A DNA stretch of 64,000 nucleotides, from NCBI RefSeq assembly GCF_900115685.1, contig NZ_FOXJ01000011.1:62001-126000 (forward strand). The letters are read 5' to 3'. Source of the stretch: Variovorax sp. 770b2 (GTDB lineage Bacteria > Pseudomonadota > Gammaproteobacteria > Burkholderiales > Burkholderiaceae_C). A program made the position numbers and the translations under genes. Positions 31,513-41,500 of the stretch are shown in pieces. The stretch's first letter is position 1. Each line of letters opens with the position of its first letter. The notes under the pieces are model-generated. The model made no database searches and had not been told where the DNA came from. It was given only the letters and a program-made list of their open reading frames with translations.

Positions 31513-34500
31513 TCAGGTGCCCGCCCACACGTCCAGCACATAGCGCTGGTCGGCGATCATCTTGTCCATCCAGGCATTGCTGTCGTGGCCGTGCTCGCGC
31601 GCGATGTCGGTCAGGGTGCGGCGCACATCGGGCTCCATGCGCGAGCCGTCGCCGCACACGTAGATCACGCCGCCGGCTTCCAGCAGCTGCCACACGGCCG
31701 CGGCCTGCTCGCGGATCAGGTCCTGCACATAGACCTTGCGTTCGCCCGAGCGCGAGAAGGCCGTGTGCAGCTTCACCAGGCCGCGGTGCGACCAGGCCTT
31801 GAGTTCCTCCGCATAGATGAAGTCCTGCTCGGGATGGCGGCAGCCGAAGAACAGCATCGCCTCGCCCAGCGCCTCGCCGCGCTCGACCTGCGCGGCACGC
31901 TCCTGCAGGAAGCCGCGGAACGGCGCAAGGCCGGTGCCGGGGCCGATCATGATCAGCGGACGATTGGCCTCTTCCGGCAGGCGAAAGCCCTCGGCCGTGG
32001 TCTCGCGGATCACGCCGTGCACCGTGTCGCCCGCTTCGGCGCGCGCCAGGTAGTTGGAGCACACGCCCTCGAAGGTGCCGTTGCCCGAGAGCGCCGGCTC
32101 GCTCACCACGCCCACGGTGACGCTGCATCGGCCCGGCGTCATCGCCGGCGACGAAGAGATCGAGTAGTAGCGCGGCGAGAGCGGCGACAGCATTTCCAGG
32201 AACACCGCGAACGGCACCTGGCAGGCGCGGTGTTCTTCCAGCAGTTCGAGCAGCGACTTGCGCTTGTGCAGCACCTCGGCCTTGTACGCGGCCTGCGAGG
32301 CCTCGTCGCTGCCCGAGAGCGCCACGAGCTTCGGCTTGGTGAACGGGCACTCGGTGTGCGCGGCGAGCGTGGCGATCTGCTTGCGCGTGGCCACGTCCTG
32401 CAGCTCGACGTAGTCGCCCAGCAGGCGATCGACGGCGATCACCTGGTCCACCGGCAGCGCGGCCTTGCGGCCCGGCACGGCCGAAAGGCGCACGTGCGCC
32501 GAGCGGTCGAAGCCGAAGCGCGCCATCGCGCGCTCGACCTGCGCGGGGCTGTTGCGCGGCACCACGCTCAGGTGGTCGCCGGGCACGTAGTTCACGCCCT
32601 CAGGCAGCATCAGCTCGACGTGGCGGGTGGAGCGGCTGTTGTCGCCATCGCCCCCGGGGCTTTGCAGTTCGCGGTTCTCGACCACGCGCAATGCCACGGC
32701 GCCCAGCGCATCGACCAGCGCGTTCTTCTGCGGCGGCGGGAGTTCCTCGAGCGTGTAGAGCGGTTCGGCCTCGGCGGGCGTGTCGGCGCCGGCCTTGATG
32801 TCGAAGGCCTTCACCAGCGTCGGCCAGAGCGCGTCGCTCCAGTCCTGGAAGGCGCCGTCCATGTCCTCGCGCGCATCGCCTTCGCCGCGCGGATGCACGC
32901 GCGTGGCGCCCAGCGTTTCGAGCCGCTCGTCGATGCGGCGCGGCACGGCCTGGTAGGTGGCCGCCCAGTCGGTGTTGCCGCAGCCGAACACGCTGAAGCG
33001 CACGCCGTTGAGTGCGTCGTCGGCCTTGTCGAGCCAGCGGTGGAACTCCGCGGCGTTGTCGGGCGCGACGCCGTTGTACGAGGCGCAGACGATCGCCACG
33101 GCGCCGTTGGCCGGCAGCCGCTCGGCGTAGTCGTCCAGCGAAGCGACCTGCGTGGAGAAGCCGCGCAGCTCGCCGGCCTCGGCCAGTTGCCGCGCCAGGT
33201 CCTCGGCCGTGCCGAGGTTGGAGCCCTGCAGCACCAGCAGCGAGGTGCCGTGGCGCGCTGCCTGCGGCTTGCGCACGACGGGCTTGGCGGGCGTGTCCGG
33301 CGTTGCGGCCGCTTCGCCGTTGCTGCGCGGGCGCGAGGCCGGATCGCGCAAGAGCGCCTTGATCTTGAAGTTCTCCGGCTTGATCGTGAGCGCTTCCTTG
33401 ATCTTGAGCTTGTAGCCCGTGTGATCGACCAGGTTGAAGCGCTGCAGGATCATGCCCAGCGTGAGCACCGCCTCCTGCAGGGCGAACTGCCGCCCGATGC
33501 AGGCGCGCTGCCCGTTGCCGAAGGGCTTGAAGGCGTTCACCGGCCGTTCGCGCTCGGCTTCGCGGCTGAAGTTGTCGGGGTCGAACTGGTCGGCGTTCTC
33601 GCCCCAGATGCCCTTGTCACGGTGCAGCGCGAGCGCATGCATGATGACCATGTTGTTCTTCTTGATCGTGTACTGGCCGCCGATGGTCGTGTCTTCCTTG
33701 GCGCGCATCGAGATCGCGGGCGCGGTCGGGAACATGCGCAGCGCTTCCTTCAGTACCTGCATCACGTACTGCAGGCGGTTGACCTGCGCATAGGTGGGTT
33801 TTTGCGAGGTGTCGCCGCCGAATACGCTGTCGACCTCGGCCTGCGCCTTGGCCATCGCCTCGGGGTTGTTCAGGAGGAAGTAGATGGCGAACGAGAGCAG
33901 GCCGCTGGTGGTCTCGTGGCCCGCGATGAGGAATTCGATGCACTCGTCGCGGATCATCTTGTCGGTGAGCTGCTCGCCGCTCTTCTTGTCCACGCCCGCG
34001 ATCATGTAGCTCAACAGGTCGGGCTTGGTGGCGATGTCGGCACCGCTCGCGCGCCGCTCTTCGATGATGTCCTCCACCATCTTGTGCATGTAGCGAATGT
34101 CCTTGCGCTGCTGCGCAAGCTCCTTCTTGAGCATCAGCTCCTCGAGCGGCAGGCCGCGGCGGTTCTGCACCGTCTCCAGCGTGCGCACCATCGCATCGAC
34201 GAAGGGGTGGAAGCCCTCGCGGTAGAACGAGTTGAAGCGGTAGCCGAAGCCGCACAGGCCGATGGTGTCCAGCGTGAGCGCGGTCATGTCGCGCACCACG
34301 TCCACCTCCTCGTCGAAGTTCAACCGCTCCCACTTGGTGACCAGTTGCCCGGCGATGTCCAGCATCATCGGGTGGTAGGCCTGCATCGCGCGTTGGCTGA
34401 AGTTGGCCAGGAGGATGTTGTGCGGCTTGGACCACGTCTCCTCGTGCGTGTCGGAGGTGAAGAGGCCGTGCGACGCGGCGCGCAGCCGGCGCAGGGCCCC

Positions 34501-34731
34501 GCGCGTGCTCTTGTCGAAGCGCGCTTCCTCGCAGAGCTCGTCGACCAGCGCGGGCGACGACACCACGATCACCGGCATGCCCGGCATGTCGAGCCAGTAG
34601 ATGCCGCCCAGGTCCTGCGCGATCTTCCACATGTCGAGCACGGGGGAGTCGGAGCCGATCGACAGCAGGTTGCCGACGAAGGGTTTCTTCGCCGGATGCG
34701 GGATCGGATAGAGCGAGTTCTTGCCTGCCAT
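31513..34731 (-). CDS. Bifunctional cytochrome P450 / NADPH-P450 reductase (CYP102 family)
   Basis: 1072-residue self-sufficient fatty-acid hydroxylase of the P450 BM3 type. Heme domain: I-helix AGHETT (about 270-275, Glu273), ExxR in KEALR, heme ligand Cys411 in FGNGQRACIG. Reductase: FMN domain starting LLVLQGSNLGTAE (about 495), FAD site RYYSISSSP, NADPH site GPGTGLAPFRGF and YVCGDGSRMEPDV. BM3 is 1048 residues. Usual reaction is subterminal hydroxylation of long-chain fatty acids with O2 and NADPH. A direct pair of GATAC motifs lies upstream near 34778-34793, possible control site. Confidence 0.94.
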   Translation of the reverse strand: MAGKNSLYPIPHPAKKPFVGNLLSIGSDSPVLDMWKIAQDLGGIYWLDMPGMPVIVVSSPALVDELCEEARFDKSTRGALRRLRAASHGLFTSDTHEETWSKPHNILLANFSQRAMQAYHPMMLDIAGQLVTKWERLNFDEEVDVVRDMTALTLDTIGLCGFGYRFNSFYREGFHPFVDAMVRTLETVQNRRGLPLEELMLKKELAQQRKDIRYMHKMVEDIIEERRASGADIATKPDLLSYMIAGVDKKSGEQLTDKMIRDECIEFLIAGHETTSGLLSFAIYFLLNNPEAMAKAQAEVDSVFGGDTSQKPTYAQVNRLQYVMQVLKEALRMFPTAPAISMRAKEDTTIGGQYTIKKNNMVIMHALALHRDKGIWGENADQFDPDNFSREAERERPVNAFKPFGNGQRACIGRQFALQEAVLTLGMILQRFNLVDHTGYKLKIKEALTIKPENFKIKALLRDPASRPRSNGEAAATPDTPAKPVVRKPQAARHGTSLLVLQGSNLGTAEDLARQLAEAGELRGFSTQVASLDDYAERLPANGAVAIVCASYNGVAPDNAAEFHRWLDKADDALNGVRFSVFGCGNTDWAATYQAVPRRIDERLETLGATRVHPRGEGDAREDMDGAFQDWSDALWPTLVKAFDIKAGADTPAEAEPLYTLEELPPPQKNALVDALGAVALRVVENRELQSPGGDGDNSRSTRHVELMLPEGVNYVPGDHLSVVPRNSPAQVERAMARFGFDRSAHVRLSAVPGRKAALPVDQVIAVDRLLGDYVELQDVATRKQIATLAAHTECPFTKPKLVALSGSDEASQAAYKAEVLHKRKSLLELLEEHRACQVPFAVFLEMLSPLSPRYYSISSSPAMTPGRCSVTVGVVSEPALSGNGTFEGVCSNYLARAEAGDTVHGVIRETTAEGFRLPEEANRPLIMIGPGTGLAPFRGFLQERAAQVERGEALGEAMLFFGCRHPEQDFIYAEELKAWSHRGLVKLHTAFSRSGERKVYVQDLIREQAAAVWQLLEAGGVIYVCGDGSRMEPDVRRTLTDIAREHGHDSNAWMDKMIADQRYVLDVWAGT

Positions 34732-34844
34732 TTGGTGTTGTGCCTTTGGAATGGACCCGCTTCGGAAATCCGGGAGGTATCACCCGGAGTATCCCGACGG
34801 CACAGGGGAGAGGCAGGACGGGGTTTCCCCTAGAAATTGTCTGT

Positions 34845-34870
34845 GCCCGTCATTCGCCCGTCATTCGCCC
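34845..34870. repeat. 11-bp tandem repeat between P450 and SBP genes
   Basis: GCCCGTCATTC occurs twice in tandem followed by a partial third GCCC. Lies just after the stop of the binding-protein gene (34882, minus strand). Confidence 0.6.
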
Positions 34871-34881
34871 TTCACACCCCG

Positions 34882-36138
34882 CTAGGGCCGAACCATCCTG
34901 CACTCCGTGCCTTGTGCGAGCTCGTTGCCGGTGTAGACCGCATCGGTGCGGAAACCATAGTTCGTACCTTCCCAGCCCGTCTTGACCGCCTTGCCGTCCA
35001 CCGGCGCGATGGTGTTCACCACCTGCGGCAGCAGCAGCTGGTGGTCTTCGGCGCGCATGCGCACCGGGCCGACCACCGAATCGAAGCGGAGGTCTTCGAG
35101 CGCGCGGGCCACCTTCACGGTGTCGGCGCTGCCGGCCTTGTCGATGGCGGCGGCCAAGAGGCGCGGCGTCATGTCGATGCGTGGCGCGAGGAAGTCCTTG
35201 CCCGTCTTGGCCTTGTAGGCCTTGGCCAGCGCATCGGCTTTCGGCGTGTCGGCCTCGCCCGGATGCCATTCGGCCACCCAGGTGAGCTGCCCTGTCTTCG
35301 CCTGCGACACCGCGGTGACCGTGCCCGGCACCGAGCCCGCGCTGTGGTTGAAGTAGCGCAGGTTGTAGCCCGCATCGCCCGCGGCCTTGAGCAGCAGCGT
35401 CATGTCCTGCCCCCAGTTGCCGGTGATGACCGAGTCGGCGCCGCTCTGGCGGATGTTGGCGATGTAGGGCGCGAAGTCCTTCACGCGGCCGATGGGATGC
35501 AGCGCCTCGCCCACGAACTGCACGTCGGGCCGCGCGAGGCCGACCATCTGCCGGCCGTAGCTTGCCCACTGCTTGCCGTGCGCGTAGTCCTGGTTGAGCA
35601 GGTAGACCTTCTTCACGTCGGGCGTCTTCTTGATGTAGTTGGCCAGTGCCTTCATCTTCATCGCGGTGTTGGCCTCGGTCTGGAAGTGCCAGAAGCTGCA
35701 GCCCTTGCCGGTCATCTCGGGGTCGATGGAGGAGTGGTTCAGCACGATGAGCTCCTTGCCCGGGTTGCGCTGGTTCCAGCGCGCCACCGATTGCACCAGC
35801 GCCGTGACCACCGACGAACCCGAGCCGCCCGTGACGATGGCCTTGGCGCCCTGGTCGATGGCCGCCTGCAGCGCGCTCTGGCTCTCCTGCGCGGAGAGCT
35901 TGCTGTCGAACTGCAGCAATTGCAGCCTGGTGCCGCCGAGCACACCGCCCCTGGCGTTGATGTCCTCGATGGCGTACTGCGTGTGCATCAGCATCAGCTC
36001 GCCGACGTTCGCGAAGGGGCCCGAGAGGGGATCGATGTAGGCGATCTTGTAGGTTGGCTGCTGCGCGTGCGCCGCACTGGCGATGCAAAGCAGGCAGGCA
36101 AGGGCGATCCGCGCCGAGGGCGCCTTCTTGAGCTTCAT
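34882..36138 (-). CDS. Branched-chain amino-acid-type ABC transporter substrate-binding protein (LivK-like)
   Basis: 418 residues with a cleavable signal peptide (ends ASAAHAQ, about residue 25). Two-lobe periplasmic binding protein of the Leu/Ile/Val (type I) family, with YIDPLSGPFANVGELMLMHTQYAIEDINARG near the start, a family hallmark, and VLNQDYAHGKQW in the middle. It probably takes up an aromatic or branched-chain carboxylate. No permease or ATPase gene is adjacent. 23 bases downstream of the TetR gene in the same direction, so the two are likely co-transcribed. Start at 36138 has GGAG upstream. Confidence 0.88.
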   Translation of the reverse strand: MKLKKAPSARIALACLLCIASAAHAQQPTYKIAYIDPLSGPFANVGELMLMHTQYAIEDINARGGVLGGTRLQLLQFDSKLSAQESQSALQAAIDQGAKAIVTGGSGSSVVTALVQSVARWNQRNPGKELIVLNHSSIDPEMTGKGCSFWHFQTEANTAMKMKALANYIKKTPDVKKVYLLNQDYAHGKQWASYGRQMVGLARPDVQFVGEALHPIGRVKDFAPYIANIRQSGADSVITGNWGQDMTLLLKAAGDAGYNLRYFNHSAGSVPGTVTAVSQAKTGQLTWVAEWHPGEADTPKADALAKAYKAKTGKDFLAPRIDMTPRLLAAAIDKAGSADTVKVARALEDLRFDSVVGPVRMRAEDHQLLLPQVVNTIAPVDGKAVKTGWEGTNYGFRTDAVYTGNELAQGTECRMVRP

Positions 36139-36161
36139 GGTGTGTCTCCGGAGATGGGTGG

Positions 36162-36869
36162 TCAGTCTTTGGCGCGCAGCCCGATCACGCGGCTCGCGAG
36201 CTTCGTGAGCTCGGCCACCACCTGGTCGGGCGAGAGCCGGCCGCCGGGGCGGTACCAGCTGTACAGGAAGCCCGGCAGGCTGCAGGCCGCGAGCGCGGTG
36301 ATCTTGGTCTCGCCGAAGTCGAGGTCGCCGTCGCGCCGCGCCTCTTCGAGCAGCGGGCACAGCAGGTCGTAGAAGTGGTGCGCGAGCTTCTTCTGCGCCG
36401 CGATGTACTCGGGCCGGTACACCTGGGGCTCCCGGTACGGAAAGAAGGCGACCGGGTGGTGCGCGATGGTGGCGCGGATCAGCCGCTCGATGCCTTCGAG
36501 CACCTTCTGGCTCGCGCGGCGCGCATCGTCGGCCGCGAAGTCGAGCGCGGTGAAGCAGTCGACCGCGGGGCGCCAGGAGAGCGTCTCGAAGATCTCCTGC
36601 TTGTCGCGGAAGTAGTAGTAGACGAAGGGCTTGGTCACGCCGAGCGCGCGAACGATCTGCGCCATCGTCGTGTTGGCGTAGCCCTGCGCGGCGAAGAGCT
36701 GCGCGGCCGCCTGCAGGATGCGCTCGCGCTGCGTGTCGGTGCTCTGCGTGGCCGCGCGCTGGCGGCCCGTGCCTTGCGGCAGGTGCGGCTGCGCCGTGGT
36801 GGCGGTCGCTGTCTGCTTGGCTTTGTCGGCCCCAGAGGGTTTGTGCCGTGTCGCGGAAGTTATACCCAT
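36162..36869 (-). CDS. TetR-family transcriptional regulator
   Basis: 235 residues. A disordered Thr/Ala/Gln-rich N-terminus of about 45 residues is followed by the TetR helix-turn-helix (TMAQIVRALGVTKPFVYYYF, about 64-85) and a ligand domain with HPVAFFPYREPQVYRPEY. The ATG at 36869 lies within a 12-bp palindrome, TACCCATGGGTA (36863-36874). It is divergent from the ligase-carboxylase genes and precedes the binding-protein gene, so it probably controls both. Confidence 0.87.
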   Translation of the reverse strand: MGITSATRHKPSGADKAKQTATATTAQPHLPQGTGRQRAATQSTDTQRERILQAAAQLFAAQGYANTTMAQIVRALGVTKPFVYYYFRDKQEIFETLSWRPAVDCFTALDFAADDARRASQKVLEGIERLIRATIAHHPVAFFPYREPQVYRPEYIAAQKKLAHHFYDLLCPLLEEARRDGDLDFGETKITALAACSLPGFLYSWYRPGGRLSPDQVVAELTKLASRVIGLRAKD

Positions 36870-36874
36870 GGGTA
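36863..36874. promoter_or_regulatory. 12-bp palindrome at the TetR gene start, candidate operator
   Basis: TACCCATGGGTA is perfectly two-fold symmetric and covers the TetR start codon in the 86-base divergent region. Placement suits a TetR operator that blocks both directions. Confidence 0.5.
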
Positions 36875-36955
36875 GGATTGTTCGTGCACCATGCACCCAT
36901 TGGCAAGCGCCTGCCCGGTGCAGGCGGCTATCGATAACCCTGAGAAAGAGACGCC

Positions 36956-38569
36956 ATGGAGACACTGCCCGACCGCCCGCAACAGCCGCTGCACGCGTAC
37001 CTGCGCACCCACGCGCGCGAGCGCGGCGACCGTGCCGCCTGCATCTGGTACGGCCATGCGATGAGCTGGTCCGAGCTCGACCGCGCGAGCGATGCCTTCG
37101 CTGCGCGCCTGCAGGCCATCGGCGTTGCGAAAGGCGAGCCGGTGGTGCTCTTTCTCAACAACTGCCCGCAGTACCTGGTCGCGCACTTCGGCATCCAGAA
37201 GATCGGCGCCATCGTCTGCCCGAGCGGTCCGCTCAACAAGGAACACGAGCTCGCCTATCAGGTCAACGACCTGAAGGCGCGCGTGATCGTCGCGGCCGCG
37301 CCGCTCCTGCCGGTGGTGCGCAAGGTGCAGCCCGAGAGCGCGCTCTCGCATGTGTTCGTGGTGCACTACGCCGACCTGCTGCCCGCGCCGGTCGCGCTCG
37401 ACCTGCCGGCGGAACTGGCCGCCGAGCAGAAGGCGCAGCGCAACGTGCCGGCCGATTGCGAAGACTTCCTCGCGGTGATGAAGACAGGTGCGAAACCAGA
37501 GCCCGTCGCCATCGACATGGACGACGTCGCGCTCATGACCTACACCTCGGGCACCACGGGCCTGCCCAAGGGCGCGATGCTGAGCTACGGCAACGCGCTC
37601 TTCAAGACGCGCGCCGTGGTCGACTGCAACGGCGTGCGCCCGGACGACGTGCTGCTCTCCATCGCGCCGCTGTATCACATCGCCGGCATGCTGATGGGCG
37701 TGAACGTGCCGGTGCTCGGCGGCGCCACCTCGGTGCTGCTGCACCGCTTCGATCCACGCGCGGTGCTGCAGGCCATCGCCACGTACAAGGTGAGCTGGTG
37801 GTACAGCATCGCGCCGATGAACGTGGCGTGCATGCAGGTGGCCGACATCGCGGGCTTCGACCTCACGAGCCTGAAGATGAATCCGGTGACCAGCTTCGGC
37901 ATCACCTTCACCGAACCGCTGGCCGCGCAGTGGCGCTCGCATGCCGGCAACTGCACCTCGTTCGAGGCCGCCTACGGCCTGAGCGAGACCCACACCTGCG
38001 ACACCTACACGCCGCACCATGCGCCGCGCTGGGGCACGCAGGGCATCGCGGTGCCGGGCGTCGCGATCCGCATCGCGGACGCCGACACGGGCGCCGACAT
38101 GCCCACCGGCGAGGTCGGCGAGATCGTGCTCACCAGCCCGGGCACCTTCAAGGGCTACTGGAACAAGCCCGAGGCCACCGCGGCCACCTTGCGCCACGGC
38201 TGGGTGCACACGGGCGACATGGGCAAGCTCGATGCAGACGGGTATCTCACCTTCATCGGCCGCTTCAAGGAAATGATCAAGGTCTCGGGCTACAGCGTGT
38301 TCCCGGAAGAGGTCGAGACCATCCTCATCAAGCATCCCGCGGTGGCGCAGGCCGCGGTGATCGCGCAGCCCGACGCCGAGAAGGGCGAGGTCGTGAAGGC
38401 CTTCATCGTGCGCAAGCCCGATGCCGAGCTCGAAGCCGACGCACTCATCGCCTGGTCGCGCGACAACATGGCGAGCTACAAGGCGCCGCGCGCCGTGAGC
38501 TTCATCGATGCATTGCCCACCACCGGCGCCGGCAAGGTGCTGCGCCGGTTGCTGAAAGACAAGACCTGA
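36956..38569 (+). CDS. AMP-forming acyl-CoA ligase
   Basis: 537 residues. ATP-binding motif YTSGTTGLPKGA (about residue 196), then AYGLSETHTCDTYTPH, HTGDMGKLDADGYLTF and the hinge FKEMIKVSGYSVFPEE; C-terminal Lys in LPTTGAGKVLRRLL. Substrate is a carboxylic acid, possibly medium or long chain, not determinable. Stop is 10 bases before the acyl-CoA carboxylase gene, so both form one unit and the ligase may make the thioester that the carboxylase uses. Confidence 0.9.
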   Translation: METLPDRPQQPLHAYLRTHARERGDRAACIWYGHAMSWSELDRASDAFAARLQAIGVAKGEPVVLFLNNCPQYLVAHFGIQKIGAIVCPSGPLNKEHELAYQVNDLKARVIVAAAPLLPVVRKVQPESALSHVFVVHYADLLPAPVALDLPAELAAEQKAQRNVPADCEDFLAVMKTGAKPEPVAIDMDDVALMTYTSGTTGLPKGAMLSYGNALFKTRAVVDCNGVRPDDVLLSIAPLYHIAGMLMGVNVPVLGGATSVLLHRFDPRAVLQAIATYKVSWWYSIAPMNVACMQVADIAGFDLTSLKMNPVTSFGITFTEPLAAQWRSHAGNCTSFEAAYGLSETHTCDTYTPHHAPRWGTQGIAVPGVAIRIADADTGADMPTGEVGEIVLTSPGTFKGYWNKPEATAATLRHGWVHTGDMGKLDADGYLTFIGRFKEMIKVSGYSVFPEEVETILIKHPAVAQAAVIAQPDAEKGEVVKAFIVRKPDAELEADALIAWSRDNMASYKAPRAVSFIDALPTTGAGKVLRRLLKDKT

Positions 38570-38579
38570 AAGGTTTCGC

Positions 38580-41500
38580 GTGTTCTCCAAAGTTCTGATT
38601 GCCAACCGCGGCGAGATCGCCGTGCGGCTGGTGCGCGCACTGCGCGACCTGGGTATCGCCAGCGTGGCGGTGCATGCGCGCGACGATGCTTCGGCGCTGC
38701 ATGTCCAGCTGGCCGATGCGGCCGTGGCGCTCGATGCGACGGGGCCGTCTGCGTATCTGGACGTGGCCGCGCTGATCGCGGTCGCGAAGGGACAGGGCTG
38801 CGATGCGGTGCATCCCGGCTATGGCTTCCTGAGCGAGCGTGCGGATTTCGCAGAGGCTTGCGCGGATGCGGGCCTGGTCTTCATCGGGCCGACGCCCGGA
38901 CAGTTGGGCCTCTTCGGCGACAAGGCGCGCGCACGCGAGCTGGCCACGCAATGCGATGTGCCCGTGATGCCCGGCAGCGCAGGCGCCGTGACGCTCGCAC
39001 AGGCGCAGGCCTTCTTCGCCGAGCAGCATGCGCAGGGCGCGGGCGTGATGGTCAAGGCCATCGGGGGCGGCGGCGGGCGCGGGATGCGCGCGGTGCTGAA
39101 CGCCGAGGAGTTGCCCGAGGCGCATGCGCGATGCATGTCCGAGGCCAAGGCGGCGTTCGGCATCGAGGGCGTGTATGTCGAGCGGCTGATGCGCAATGCG
39201 CGGCACATCGAGGTGCAGGTGCTGGGCGACGGGCAGGGCGTGGCCAGCCTCGGCGAGCGCGAGTGCACCTTGCAGCGGCGCTTCCAGAAGCTGGTGGAGA
39301 TCGCGCCCAGTCCGTTGCTTCCCGAGGCGCTGCGTGCGCAGGTCACGCAAGCCGCACTGCGCATGGCGAAGACGGTCGGCTATCGCGGGCTCGGCACTTT
39401 CGAATTTCTCGTCGATGCGGCATCGGCGACGCTGCCCTTCGTTTTCATCGAAGCCAACCCGCGCCTGCAGGTCGAGCACACGGTGACCGAAGCCGTCACG
39501 GGCCTGGACCTGGTGCAGCTGCAGATCGCGGTGGCGGCCGGCCAGTCGCTGGGTGCATTGGGCGTGCAGGCCGATCGCACGGCGCCGCAGCGCGGCTTCG
39601 CGGTGCAGTGGCGCATCAACGCCGAGACGCTCGACGCGCAGGGCAATGCGCGGCCTTCGGGCGGCACGCTCGCGCGTTTCGACCTGCCGAGCGGGCCCGG
39701 CGTGCGCATCGATACGCACGGCTATGCGGGCCTCGCGCCGTCGCCGCACTACGACACGCTGCTCGCCAAGTTGATCGTGCATTCGTCGTCACCGAATTTT
39801 TCCGACGTGCTGCGGCGCTCGCTGCGCGCGCTGGACGAGTGCCGCGTCGACGGCATGGCCACCAACCTCCCGCTGCTGCGTGCCATCGCGGCGCGGCCCG
39901 AGTTCGCGACGCAGGCGGTGCATACGCGCTTCGTCGAAGCGCACCTGGGCGACTTGCTCGCCGCTGCCGCCTCGCTCGACAAGCATGCGAAGGACATGGC
40001 GCCTGTCGCGACGCAGGCGGCAGCGTCGTTGGCCGATGAATCGGACGATGCCCTGACCGTCAAGGCCCCGATGCCCGCGAAGCTGGTGCAGTTCGAAGTG
40101 GCCATCGGCGATGTGCTCCCTGCCGGCGCGCAGCTCGGCGTGCTCGAGGCGATGAAGATGGAGCACCTGCTGCACGCCCCCTTCGCGGGTCGCGTGGTCG
40201 CGCTGCTCGCGGAGCCCGGCGACTATCTCGTCGAGGGGCAATCGCTGGTGCGCCTGGAAGCCGTCGATGCGCAGGTCGTCGAAGCCGAGGCGCGCGCCGA
40301 GCACGACCTCGAAGCGATCCGCCCCGACCTGCAGAAGGTGATCGATCGCCATGCGCCCACGCTCGACATCAACCGCAAGCCCGCTGTCGACAAACGCCAC
40401 GCACAAGGCGGCCGCACCGCACGCGAGAACATCGCGGACCTCTGCGACACCGCGTCCGATCCCGGCAACTTCATCGAGTACGGCGCACTCGCCATCGCCG
40501 CGCAAACACGCCGCCGCACGCTCGAAGACCTGATCGCCAACACGCCGGCCGATGGCATGGTGACGGGCCTGGGCAGCATCAATGCGAAGCAGTTCGGCCC
40601 CGAGACATCGCGCTGCGCCGTGCTCGCCTACGACTACACGGTGCTGGCCGGCACGCAGGGCATGCGCAATCACCACAAGACCGACCGGCTGCTGTCGGTG
40701 GCCCACCAGTTGAAGCTGCCGGTCGTGCTGTTCGCAGAAGGCGGCGGGGGCCGGCCGGGCGACACCGACATGCCCATCGTCGCGGGCCTGAACAACCACA
40801 CCTTCAGCCAGTTCGCCGCGCTCTCGGGCAAGGTGCCGGTGGTGGGCATCGTGCATGGCCGCTGCTTCGCGGGCAATGCGGCGCTGCTGGGCTGCGCGGA
40901 CGTGATCATCGCCACGCGTGGCAGCAACATCGGCATGAGCGGCCCCGCGATGATCGAGGGTGGCGGGCTCGGCACCTTTGCGCCCGAGCAGATCGGGCCG
41001 AGCAGCGTGCAGTCGCGCAACGGCGTGATCGACATCCTCGTGGAGGACGAAGCCGCCGCCGTCGCCGCGGCGAAGCAATACCTCTCGTACTTCCAGGGCC
41101 CCGTCGCCGACTGGCAATGCGCCGACCCGCGCACGTTGCGCCACGTGGTGCCTGAGAACCGCCTGCGCGTGTACGACGTGCGCGCGGCGATGCGCGGCGT
41201 GGCCGACACGGGCTCGCTGCTCGAACTGCGTGCGGGCTTCGGCGCGGGCATCGTCACCGCGCTCGCGCGCATCGAGGGCCGGCCGGTGGGCCTCATGGCC
41301 AACAACCCGCACCACCTGGGCGGCGCGATCGACGTGGAGGCCGCCGACAAGTCCGCGCGCTTCATGCAGCTGTGCAATGCGCACGGGCTGCCTATCGTGT
41401 CGTTGTGCGACACGCCGGGTTTCATGGTCGGCCCCGAGATCGAGGCGCAGGCGCAGGTGCGCCATGTGTGCCGCATGTTCATGGTGGCCTCGCACCTGCG

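Noticed and set aside
34845..34870. Short tandem repeats as a CRISPR-like array
   Set aside because: Two copies of 11 bases with no unique spacers; no cas genes in the window.
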